A DNA stretch of 64,000 bases, taken from positions 1 to 64,000 of the forward strand of contig CAMZDG010000007.1 of NCBI GenBank assembly GCA_947305245.1. Direction: 5' to 3'. The notes below the pieces were generated by a model, which saw nothing but the letters and a program-made list of their open reading frames with translations, did not search any database and had not been told where the DNA came from. Of the stretch, positions 1 to 7,249 are shown one piece after another; the first letter of the stretch is position 1; each line of letters begins with the position of its first letter. Source of the stretch: an uncultured Lachnospiraceae bacterium. GTDB lineage: Bacteria; Bacillota; Clostridia; Lachnospirales; Lachnospiraceae. The translations under genes were made by a program, and so were the position numbers.

Positions 1-494
1 ACGGCACCGGCCATATCAAGGCTGGCCTGAACTACGCCATGAGCCTGCATGCCATCGTTACCGCGCATAAGGAAGGGTTCGACGAGAATATGTACCTGGA
101 TCCCGCAACCCGCACGAAGGTTGAGGAGACCGGCGGCGCGAACTTCCTGTTCATCACCAAGGACGGCAAGGTGGTTACGCCGAAGTCCAGCAGCATTCTT
201 CCTTCCATCACCAGGAGATCCTTGGTTTACGTTGCGAAGGAGTATCTGGGACTGGAGGCAGAGGAGAGAGAGGTTACTCTCGCCGAGGTTGCTGACATGG
301 CAGAGTGCGGTCTTTGCGGTACCGCAGCCGTGATCTCGCCCGTTGGTAAGATCGTTGACCATGGCAAGGAGATCTGCCTGCCCAGCGGCATGACCGAGAT
401 GGGCCCTATCACCAAGAAGCTGTATGACACTCTGACCGGCATCCAGATGGGCCGCATTGAGGCTCCTAAGGGCTGGATCCACGTGATCAAATAA
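1..494 (+). CDS. ilvE: Branched-chain amino acid aminotransferase, C-terminal part (5' end outside window)
   Basis: This is the C-terminal part of a fold-type IV, PLP-dependent aminotransferase that interconverts branched-chain amino acids and their 2-oxo acids with 2-oxoglutarate/glutamate. The reading frame is open from base 3 and begins inside the conserved GTGHIKAGLNYA stretch. The segments EETGGANFLFI and ECGLCGTAAVISPVGKI are typical of the bacterial type II (eukaryote-like, about 340-360 residue) BCAT family. About 163 residues are visible. The stop is only 8 nt from the next start, so the two may share a transcript. The family call is secure; substrate preference is inferred from the family. 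Confidence 0.93.
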   Translation, partial: GTGHIKAGLNYAMSLHAIVTAHKEGFDENMYLDPATRTKVEETGGANFLFITKDGKVVTPKSSSILPSITRRSLVYVAKEYLGLEAEEREVTLAEVADMAECGLCGTAAVISPVGKIVDHGKEICLPSGMTEMGPITKKLYDTLTGIQMGRIEAPKGWIHVIK

Positions 495-502
495 GGTACC
501 AA

Positions 503-1597
503 ATGAGAAGAAGAAAAAGATTACTACGCATGGCGATCCGGCTCTTGCCGATCGTTTTGGCGCTGATCCTGATCGTGGCACTCTTCGGATTCCTTCTGAA
601 AAGCTGCGGGAAGGGAAAGGATGCCAAGGTCCTGATCACAAAGACCTTGGGTAAGACGGACGTGTTCCGCATTGGCGATGAGATCTGTACGACGCCGGAG
701 ATCATGGTTTTCCTGACCACGACGCAGAGCGAGTATGAAAAGGTATATGGCAAGGCCATCTGGAATACTTCGCAGGACGGCGTGACCCTAGAGTCATACG
801 TGAAGGAAAAGGTTCTGGAGAAGGCGGCGCAGATCAAGTCCACCTATCTTCTCGCAAAGAGTAAGGGGTTAGAACTCACCGACGAGGAAAAGCGCTTTGC
901 ACAGGCGGCCGCGAAGGATTACTGCGGGCAGATCGGCGCATCGCAGCGCGAGAGCCTCGGCCTTACGGAAGAACTCCTGCAAAAGCTTTATGAGGAATAT
1001 GCGCTGGCGAACAAGGCGTACCTGTCCGTGACAAGTGAGATCAATCCGGAGATCAGCGATGATGAAGCCCGGATCATTACCATCGAGCACATCCTGATTC
1101 GCACGAGCACTCGTGATGCGGAGGGAAATCGCGTCGAGTTCCTGACGGCGGAAAAGAATGCCGCTTATGAAGAGGCGACGAAGATTCGGGAAGAGGCCAT
1201 TGCCGGAAAGAAAAGCTTTGAGGATCTGGCGGCGCGTTACAGCGAGGATCCCGCGCTGACCTATTCCTTTGGCAAGGGTGAGATGGATCCCGCCATTGAA
1301 ACGGTCGCGTTTCAGATGGAGACGGGTGAGATCAGCGGTGTCGTGGAGAGCGAGAGCGGTTATCACGTGATCAAGTGCATCAGCACCTTCGACGAGGAGG
1401 AGACGCAGGAGAATAAGAAGAAGATCCTGAAAGAGCGGCAAGACGAAGCCTTTGGCAAGGAATATGAAGCCTTTGTGGAGACGCTCGCAAAGAAGCTCAA
1501 CGAATCTGCATGGGACGAGGTGGAGCTGATCCATGACGGGACATTGCCGGGAGCGGACTTCTTCGAAATCTATGAGAAGTTCTTCGATGAGAAATAA
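503..1597 (+). CDS. Membrane-anchored PpiC-type peptidyl-prolyl isomerase (PrsA/SurA-like foldase)
   Basis: The 364-residue protein starts with a basic stretch and one hydrophobic segment (about residues 13-33). It then has a helical SurA/PrsA-like N-terminal region and a parvulin domain at about residues 185-300. Parvulin hallmarks are visible: ITIEHILIRT, FEDLAARYSEDP, the F-G-K-G-E-M turn, and SGVVESESGYHVIKC. It probably helps secreted proteins fold outside the membrane. There is no lipobox cysteine at a signal-peptide position; the C of LKSCGKG lies just after the hydrophobic core, so a transmembrane anchor is more likely than a lipoprotein. It follows ilvE by 8 nt. Confidence 0.88.
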   Translation: MRRRKRLLRMAIRLLPIVLALILIVALFGFLLKSCGKGKDAKVLITKTLGKTDVFRIGDEICTTPEIMVFLTTTQSEYEKVYGKAIWNTSQDGVTLESYVKEKVLEKAAQIKSTYLLAKSKGLELTDEEKRFAQAAAKDYCGQIGASQRESLGLTEELLQKLYEEYALANKAYLSVTSEINPEISDDEARIITIEHILIRTSTRDAEGNRVEFLTAEKNAAYEEATKIREEAIAGKKSFEDLAARYSEDPALTYSFGKGEMDPAIETVAFQMETGEISGVVESESGYHVIKCISTFDEEETQENKKKILKERQDEAFGKEYEAFVETLAKKLNESAWDEVELIHDGTLPGADFFEIYEKFFDEK

Positions 1598-1661
1598 TAT
1601 GGTTTCATAAAAAATTTAGAAATGCGGAAAGCCTTATAAAATAAGGGATTTAAGCGAATTA

Positions 1662-1688
1662 TTAGCACTCATGCAAAATGAGTGCTAA
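1662..1688 (+). promoter_or_regulatory. CIRCE operator (HrcA-binding inverted repeat) upstream of htpG
   Basis: A perfect TTAGCACTC-N9-GAGTGCTAA inverted repeat (arms 1662-1670 and 1680-1688) is the classical HrcA operator of class I heat-shock genes. It ends 7 bp before the -35 box of the htpG promoter. By established knowledge HrcA represses from this site and is released on heat stress. Confidence 0.95.
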
Positions 1689-1695
1689 TTTTTTA

Positions 1696-1724
1696 TTGAC
1701 ATTTAAAATAGGGAGGACTACACT
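1696..1724 (+). promoter_or_regulatory. Sigma-A promoter of htpG
   Basis: TTGACA (1696-1701), a 17-bp spacer and TACACT (1719-1724) match the vegetative consensus closely. The element sits directly downstream of CIRCE and about 85 bp before the htpG start, giving a 5' leader of about 80 nt. Confidence 0.85.
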
Positions 1725-1809
1725 AGGGTTTAGTGAGAACGAAAGCTGTTTTCGAAGGGGAAAACGGTCTTTCGCAGAGATTATAAGAAGTGAAAAGAGG
1801 TAAGGAAAC

Positions 1810-3903
1810 ATGGCAACAAAGCAAGGTAGTCTTTCCATCAACAGTGAAAACATTTTTCCCATTATCAAGAAGTGGCTGTACTCCGATCATGATATCTTCT
1901 ACAGAGAGCTGATCTCAAACGGATGCGATGCGGTGACGAAGCTGAAAAAGCTTGACATGATGGGGGAGTATACGCTTCCTGAGAATTTCAAGGCGCGCAT
2001 TGACGTGATCGTGGACCCGGACAAGAAGACCCTGACCTTTAAGGATAACGGCCTTGGAATGACCGCTGACGAGGTGGAGGAGTACATCAACCAGATCGCC
2101 TTCTCGGGTGCGACGGACTTCATCGAGAAGTATAAGGATAAGAGTAATTCAGATCAGATCATCGGTCATTTCGGACTGGGCTTCTATTCCGCATTCATGG
2201 TGTCGGACGAGGTGCATATCGACACGCTGTCCTATCAGGAGGGCGCTAAGCCCGTGCACTGGGAGTGCGACGGTGGCACGGAATTCCTTATGGAGGACGG
2301 CGACCGTACGGAGGTTGGCACGACGATCACCCTGTTCCTCAATGAGGATTGCCTGGAGTTCTGTAATGAATATAAGGCCCGCGAGGTCGTAAAGAAGTAT
2401 TGCTCCTTTATGCCCACGGAGATCTATCTTTCCAAGGCGGACACGAAGGAGACCCAGATCGTTAAGGAGAGCGAGCTGCTTGCTGATGATCAGGTGATCG
2501 AGGAGATCCAGCCGGAGAAGAAGGACGACGCGGAGGGCGAGAAGAAGGAAGAGGAAAAGAAGTTCAAGATAAGGAAGCGTCCTGAACTGATCAATGAGAC
2601 GCATCCTCTTTGGACGAAGCACGCGAACGACTGCACGAAGGAGGAGTATCTGGAGTTCTACCGCAAGGTCTTCCATGACTATAAGGAGCCGCTGTTCTGG
2701 ATCCACCTGAACATGGATTATCCGTTCAACTTAAAGGGTATCCTGTACTTCCCGAAGATCAACATGGAGTATGAATCCATCGAGGGAACCATCAAGCTAT
2801 ATAATAATCAGGTATTCATTGCGGACAACATTAAGGAGGTCATTCCGGAGTTCCTGCTTCTTCTGAAGGGCGTGATCGACTGTCCTGACCTGCCGCTGAA
2901 CGTTTCCCGTTCCGCACTGCAAAATGACGGGTTCGTAAAGAAGATCGCTGAGTATATCACGAAGAAGGTGGCCGACAAGCTGGCCGGCATGTGCAAGACC
3001 GAGAAGGAAGAGTATGACAAGTACTGGGATGACATCGCTCCCTTCATCAAGTACGGGTGCTTAAAGGACGACAAGTTCTGCGAGAAGATGAATGATTATA
3101 TTCTCTTTAAGAACTTGGACGGCAAGTACCTGACCTTGCCGGAGTGCCTGGAGACCAAGCCCATTGATACCGAGGATGAGGAGGCCAAGGAAGGTGAGGC
3201 CCGCGACGAGAATGGCGAGAAGGTGGAAGCCGAGGTCGTGACGGACGAGGAGAAGGACGAGGCTGACGGCGATAAGGCCGCTGAGGAAAAGAAGGAAAAG
3301 ATTGTTTACTACGTGACCGACGAACAGCAGCAGAGCCAGTATATCAGCATGTTCAAGGCGGCGAAGATGGATGCCGTGATCCTTACGCATAACATCGACC
3401 AGCCCTTCATCTCTCAGCTGGAGAGCAAGAATGAGGGCGTGAAGTTCCTGCGCATCGACGCGGACGTGACCGACGCCATGAAGGCGAAGACCTCGAAGAA
3501 GGCGGAGAAGGAGCTGGAGGAGCAGACCGAAACCCTCGGTAAGCTCTTTAAGAAATTCTTGAAGAAGGATAAGCTGGCAGTCAAGGTGGAGAAGCTCAAG
3601 AACAAGAAGATCTCCTCCGTCATCACCCTTTCCGAGGAAAGCCGCAGAATGGCAGACATGATGAAAATGTATTCCATGCCCGGCATGAACATGCCCGGAA
3701 TGGAGGAGGGCGAGACGCTGATCCTGAATGCAAACCATCCTTTAGTGCAGTATGTCACGGAGCATCAGGACGGCGAGCATGCCGAGATGATCTGTGAGCA
3801 GCTGTATGATCTTGCAAAGCTGCAGCAGGCACCGCTTGGCGCAGAGGAGATGGCAAAGTTCATCGCCCGCAGCAATGACGTGCTGACGCTGCTTACGAAG
3901 TAA
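1810..3903 (+). CDS. htpG: Hsp90-family chaperone HtpG
   Basis: This ATP-dependent dimeric chaperone has the GHKL N-terminal ATPase motifs RELISNGCDAVTKL, DNGLGMT and GHFGLGFYSAFMV. The middle domain contains the catalytic-loop region LPLNVSRSALQND, and the C-terminal domain ends near NANHPLVQYVTE. At 697 residues it is longer than the usual 610-630. The extra length lies in two acidic, lysine-rich stretches, at about 230-255 (between N and middle domains, where eukaryotic Hsp90 has its charged linker) and about 450-500. The start is supported by AGAGGTAAGG about 5 nt upstream. A CIRCE operator and consensus promoter precede it, so HrcA control is expected. Confidence 0.96.
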   Translation: MATKQGSLSINSENIFPIIKKWLYSDHDIFYRELISNGCDAVTKLKKLDMMGEYTLPENFKARIDVIVDPDKKTLTFKDNGLGMTADEVEEYINQIAFSGATDFIEKYKDKSNSDQIIGHFGLGFYSAFMVSDEVHIDTLSYQEGAKPVHWECDGGTEFLMEDGDRTEVGTTITLFLNEDCLEFCNEYKAREVVKKYCSFMPTEIYLSKADTKETQIVKESELLADDQVIEEIQPEKKDDAEGEKKEEEKKFKIRKRPELINETHPLWTKHANDCTKEEYLEFYRKVFHDYKEPLFWIHLNMDYPFNLKGILYFPKINMEYESIEGTIKLYNNQVFIADNIKEVIPEFLLLLKGVIDCPDLPLNVSRSALQNDGFVKKIAEYITKKVADKLAGMCKTEKEEYDKYWDDIAPFIKYGCLKDDKFCEKMNDYILFKNLDGKYLTLPECLETKPIDTEDEEAKEGEARDENGEKVEAEVVTDEEKDEADGDKAAEEKKEKIVYYVTDEQQQSQYISMFKAAKMDAVILTHNIDQPFISQLESKNEGVKFLRIDADVTDAMKAKTSKKAEKELEEQTETLGKLFKKFLKKDKLAVKVEKLKNKKISSVITLSEESRRMADMMKMYSMPGMNMPGMEEGETLILNANHPLVQYVTEHQDGEHAEMICEQLYDLAKLQQAPLGAEEMAKFIARSNDVLTLLTK

Positions 3904-3911
3904 AGAATTGG

Positions 3912-3948
3912 AAAGACCGCCTGGAGAAAGCCTCCCGGCGGTCTTTTT
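3912..3948 (+). terminator. Intrinsic terminator after htpG
   Basis: AGACCGCC (3914-3921) pairs with GGCGGTCT (3937-3944) and is followed by a T run. It lies 9 bp after the htpG stop, so htpG is monocistronic. Confidence 0.9.
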
Positions 3949-3983
3949 GCGTGATGCCAGGGTGACCGAAAGAGATTTTATGC

Positions 3984-4012
3984 TTGCCCTTGGCAGGAAA
4001 AGATGGTATGAT
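3984..4012 (+). promoter_or_regulatory. Probable promoter of the SH3-domain gene
   Basis: TTGCCC (3984-3989), 17 bp, TATGAT (4007-4012). The -10 is good and the -35 moderate. It precedes the ribosome site at 4079. Confidence 0.55.
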
Positions 4013-4089
4013 ATATAAGGCTATATGGTCATACTATCATGGAAGGATCGCTCTCTGGCATATGCCGGGGAACGGAACAGGAGGCAGGA

Positions 4090-4881
4090 ATGCCCGGAAA
4101 AGTTAGGGAAAAAGCAGATAACTATTCCGAACTGGAAGAGGAACAGGGCGGGTTGCTCACCATGCTGATCACGTTTGTGGTGCTCGTGGCGGTGACGGCG
4201 CTGGTTTGTACCATTATCTGGAAGGCGACGCACAAGGAGCCCAAGGCAGAGCTCGGAACCGTGCAGGTTCCCGTGACGCCGTCCATTTCGGAGACTTTGG
4301 TGTCCGGTGAGGAGATCATTAATTCTCAGACTGGCGATCAAGAGATCGAGATCGATCCCATCAATGGCGATGCCACCATGGTATTCGAAACGGTGGATGA
4401 GGACGTGACGGCAAAGGATGCCGCCATCATCCGTACGTTGCCTGATACGGAAGGCATCACGACCGTTGCAGGTCAGCTTCGGAACGGACAGTTCTTAAAG
4501 CGCGTCGGGATCAATAAGGAGACCGGATGGTCCAAGGTCATCTTTAACGGACAGGAAGGCTATGCCATCAGCTATATGCTGACTGCCGACAAGGAATATA
4601 AGACGAAGGCACCGGAGAATCCGGACAACCGCGTGACCACCTCGGACGGATATATTGTGATCTTTAGGGATTGCGAGGACATGGTGACGACGGACCGTAA
4701 CGTAAACCTTCGTACGGAGCCCAGCACCGCACAGGGCGGCGCTTCCGTAAGCGCGCAGATCAGTCCCGGCCTCACGGCGAAGCGCACCGGCATCAGCGTT
4801 GACGCAGGCTGGTCCCGCGTGGAGTTCAACGGACTCGTGCTTTACGTGGTGACAAGCTTCATGCAGGAAGTACGAGAATAA
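4090..4881 (+). CDS. Membrane-anchored protein with two bacterial SH3 domains
   Basis: The ATG at 4090 is chosen because AGGAGG lies 5 nt upstream (4079-4084); an in-frame ATG at 4039 has no such site. The 263-residue product has one membrane segment near residues 22-45 (LLTMLITFVVLVAVTALVC). A short linker and two SH3_3-like repeats follow: first VRTLP-type (IIRTLPDTEG ... GWSKVIFNGQEGYAISYML), second NLRTEPST ... GWSRVEFNGLVLYVVTSF. Such domains usually bind peptidoglycan or wall peptides outside the cell. No catalytic domain is present, so it may be a wall sensor or scaffold. Confidence 0.8.
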   Translation: MPGKVREKADNYSELEEEQGGLLTMLITFVVLVAVTALVCTIIWKATHKEPKAELGTVQVPVTPSISETLVSGEEIINSQTGDQEIEIDPINGDATMVFETVDEDVTAKDAAIIRTLPDTEGITTVAGQLRNGQFLKRVGINKETGWSKVIFNGQEGYAISYMLTADKEYKTKAPENPDNRVTTSDGYIVIFRDCEDMVTTDRNVNLRTEPSTAQGGASVSAQISPGLTAKRTGISVDAGWSRVEFNGLVLYVVTSFMQEVRE

Positions 4882-4895
4882 AGGAGTATGAGAGA

Positions 4896-4925
4896 AAGGC
4901 TTCCCGGAGACGGGAAGCCTTTTTT
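4896..4925 (+). terminator. Intrinsic terminator after the SH3-domain gene
   Basis: An 11-bp stem AAGGCTTCCCG / CGGGAAGCCTT closes a GAGA tetraloop (4907-4910) and is followed by T5. Confidence 0.93.
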
Positions 4926-5001
4926 AAGTGAGAAAAGGCATAAGGCTCGCGATTTTCGGACAAACTAGCTTCATAACGATTTTGTGCGTGGGAGGAGGAA
5001 C

Positions 5002-6090
5002 ATGAAGCATGGTTTGGGGAAAGCGAGCATTCGGCTGACGGAGCCTGTCAGCGTGATCGCCAGTGCCAGCATTGTTGGAACAAAGGAAGGGCAGGGTCCG
5101 CTGGGCGCCTTGTTTGACAAGGTGGGGAAGGAGGATCATTTCGGCGCGGCAACCTGGGAGGAGGCAGAGAGCAACCTGCAGCGGGAAGCTCTGGCTGAGG
5201 CCCTGAAAAAGGCGCAGCTCCGTCCCGAGGAGATCCGCTTCTTATTCGCGGGAGACTTGCTCGGGCAATCCATCGCAAGCTCCTTTGGACTTGTGGATTT
5301 CGGAATTGCGACGCTCGGGCTGTACGGGGCCTGTTCGACCTGCGGGGAAGCCTTGACACTCGGCGCGATGACCATTGCGGGTGGATTTGCCGAGCGGGTG
5401 GCCTGCGTCACCTCCAGTCATTTCGCCAGCGCGGAGCGCGAGTTCCGATTTCCGCTGGAGTACGGCAATCAAAGGCCGCTGTCGGCCAGCTGGACCGTCA
5501 CGGGCGCTGCAGCATTTCTGCTTCAAGGCAGCCGCTCTGGACAGGCACGGGCGGAAGGGAAAGCTTCTGCGGATGAGCATGTGCTGATGGAAGAGAATGG
5601 CTCTGCGGGGAAAAATCGGGCGAAGATCTGCGGCATGACCGTGGGCAGGATCATGGATTTTGGGATCAAGGATTCCATGAATATGGGAGCCTGCATGGCG
5701 CCTGCAGCGGCGGATACGCTGCTTCGACATTTGGAGGACTGGGGGAGGGGCCCGGAGGCGTATGATCAGATTGTGACGGGGGACCTGGGAAGGGTTGGAA
5801 AAGAAGCGTTTCTCGATCTTATGCGCAGGAAGGGCATGGATCTTTCGGAGCGTCACCTGGACTGCGGCATGCTGATTTATGATCTGGAACGGCAGGACGT
5901 GCATGCGGGAGGAAGCGGGTGCGGATGCTGCGCCGTGACCCTGTCCGCGTATCTGCTAAAGCAGCTGGAGGAGGGGTTCTGGAAGCGGATCCTTTTTCTG
6001 CCGACGGGCGCGCTTCTCTCCAAGACCAGCTATAATGAGGGGAAAACGGTTCCGGCGATCTGTCATGCGGTTGTGCTGGAGGCACCCTAA
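5002..6090 (+). CDS. spoVAD: Stage V sporulation protein AD (dipicolinate-binding)
   Basis: SpoVAD is a thiolase-fold protein of the SpoVA channel that binds dipicolinic acid and moves it into the forespore. Characteristic stretches are seen: GDLLGQS, YGACSTCGEALTLGAM, TSSHFASAEREFRFPLEYGNQRP, and GSGCGCCAVTLSAYLL near the C-terminus. The start at 5002 follows GGAGGAGGAAC. At 362 residues it is slightly longer than the usual 335-345; extra sequence lies around residues 190-215. The expected partner spoVAC is not upstream here, while spoVAE follows after two other genes. Confidence 0.92.
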   Translation: MKHGLGKASIRLTEPVSVIASASIVGTKEGQGPLGALFDKVGKEDHFGAATWEEAESNLQREALAEALKKAQLRPEEIRFLFAGDLLGQSIASSFGLVDFGIATLGLYGACSTCGEALTLGAMTIAGGFAERVACVTSSHFASAEREFRFPLEYGNQRPLSASWTVTGAAAFLLQGSRSGQARAEGKASADEHVLMEENGSAGKNRAKICGMTVGRIMDFGIKDSMNMGACMAPAAADTLLRHLEDWGRGPEAYDQIVTGDLGRVGKEAFLDLMRRKGMDLSERHLDCGMLIYDLERQDVHAGGSGCGCCAVTLSAYLLKQLEEGFWKRILFLPTGALLSKTSYNEGKTVPAICHAVVLEAP

Positions 6091-6107
6091 AAAAGTTTTG
6101 TTTTCCC

Positions 6108-6136
6108 TTGTAAAATGCGATGCTTGCTGATAAAAT
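6108..6136 (+). promoter_or_regulatory. Possible promoter upstream of the 80-residue gene
   Basis: TTGTAA (6108-6113), 17 bp, TAAAAT (6131-6136). It could make the genes from 6202 on independent of spoVAD transcription. Sporulation-sigma recognition cannot be excluded. Confidence 0.4.
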
Positions 6137-6201
6137 ATCCTGTGGAGGCTTCGCCGCCGCTTTTTTATAACGATGATGATTGAAGAAGGAGACGACGGAA
6201 A

Positions 6202-6444
6202 GTGAGAACGATGGAGTTTAAGATGGAGCGCCCGGGGCTTGTGGAGGCCGGACAGAAGGTTACCGTGACGGAGGGTTTGCTCCCCAGCAATTATTATTAT
6301 ACCATCGATCCCTCCCTGGCCATGTCGCCGAACGTTCCTTTTCGCAATCGCCTGAAATCCAAGGAGGGCGTCGTGAAGGAAGTGGTCGAGAATCCACGGG
6401 GCTTTTACGTGACGGTGGAATTCGACGAGCCTGAAGTCAAATAA
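6202..6444 (+). CDS. Small conserved-looking protein of unknown function
   Basis: I do not recognise this 80-residue protein. GTG at 6202 is preferred because AAGGAG lies 9 nt upstream; the in-frame ATG at 6211 would sit too far away. It has no membrane segment or cysteine. Its sequence is mixed alpha/beta in character: a KVTVTEGLL strand, a tyrosine-rich NYYYTID turn, and a C-terminal strand FYVTVEFDE. It lies between spoVAD and ridA on the same strand. Confidence 0.6.
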   Translation: MRTMEFKMERPGLVEAGQKVTVTEGLLPSNYYYTIDPSLAMSPNVPFRNRLKSKEGVVKEVVENPRGFYVTVEFDEPEVK

Positions 6445-6487
6445 GATACAATGTAATGGAATATCATAGTAGGAAAGGAATGCGATC

Positions 6488-6859
6488 ATGAAGAAAATTA
6501 CGACGGAAAAAGCACCTGCAGCCATTGGCCCTTATTCTCAGGGAATCCTTACCGGGAACCTTTTCTTTGCTTCCGGGCAGATCCCGATCAATCCCGCGAA
6601 CGGACAGATTGAGGGAAGCGACATTGTCGCACAGGCAGAGCAGGTAATGAAGAATATCGGAGCACTCTTAGAGGCAGCAGGAACCACTTACGAGAAGGTG
6701 GTAAAGACGACCTGCTTCCTTGCGGACATGCAGGATTTCGCTACGTTCAACGAAGTGTATGCAAAGTATTTCACGGAGAAGCCTGCGCGCAGCTGCGTGG
6801 CCGTGAAGACCTTGCCGAAGAACGTGCTTTGTGAGGTGGAAGTGATCGCAGAGGTTTAA
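6488..6859 (+). CDS. ridA: RidA family enamine/imine deaminase
   Basis: RidA (YjgF/YER057c/UK114) hydrolyses reactive 2-aminoacrylate and related enamines formed by PLP enzymes, protecting branched-chain amino acid metabolism. The 123-residue length is standard. Diagnostic motifs are AIGPYSQGI at the N-terminus, FASGQIPINPANG, the arginine in KPARSCVAVKTLPK, and the ending CEVEVIAEV. The start follows AGGAAAGGA. It sits 3 nt before spoVAE, so the two are probably co-translated, an unusual pairing. ilvE at the left edge is a pathway neighbour. Confidence 0.94.
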   Translation: MKKITTEKAPAAIGPYSQGILTGNLFFASGQIPINPANGQIEGSDIVAQAEQVMKNIGALLEAAGTTYEKVVKTTCFLADMQDFATFNEVYAKYFTEKPARSCVAVKTLPKNVLCEVEVIAEV

Positions 6860-6862
6860 GGA

Positions 6863-7219
6863 ATGGATTACCTCAATGCATTTTTGGTCGGGGGACTCAT
6901 CTGTGCCTTGGTCCAGCTCCTGATGGAAAAGACGAAGCTGATGCCGGGCAGGATCATGGTGCTCCTGGTCGTAAGCGGGGTGGCGCTCAGCGCCGTCGGC
7001 GTATACGAGCCAATGCTGAAATTCGCGGGCGCAGGCGTTAGCGTGCCGCTTCTTGGGTTCGGCCACGTCCTGATGAAGGGCGTCGGGGAAGCCGTGAGGG
7101 AGCAGGGCATTCTGGGACTGTTCGCGGGCGGGTTCCGCGCCGGGGCGATCGGGACGGCCGCCGCTTTGATCTTTGGCTATTTTGCGAGCCTTTTGTTTCG
7201 CTCGAAAATGAAAAAATAA
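6863..7219 (+). CDS. spoVAE: Stage V sporulation protein AE (SpoVA channel subunit)
   Basis: This 118-residue membrane protein starts MDYLNAFLVGGLICAL and contains KTKLMPGRIMVLLVVSGV, YEPMLKFAGAGVSVPLLGFG and a third to fourth hydrophobic segment, matching SpoVAE of the DPA channel in length and sequence. It follows ridA by 3 nt. It should act in the forespore inner membrane with SpoVAC and SpoVAD. Confidence 0.93.
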   Translation: MDYLNAFLVGGLICALVQLLMEKTKLMPGRIMVLLVVSGVALSAVGVYEPMLKFAGAGVSVPLLGFGHVLMKGVGEAVREQGILGLFAGGFRAGAIGTAAALIFGYFASLLFRSKMKK

Positions 7220-7249
7220 TGATGTAACAAATGATACGGGTGTAAGAAA

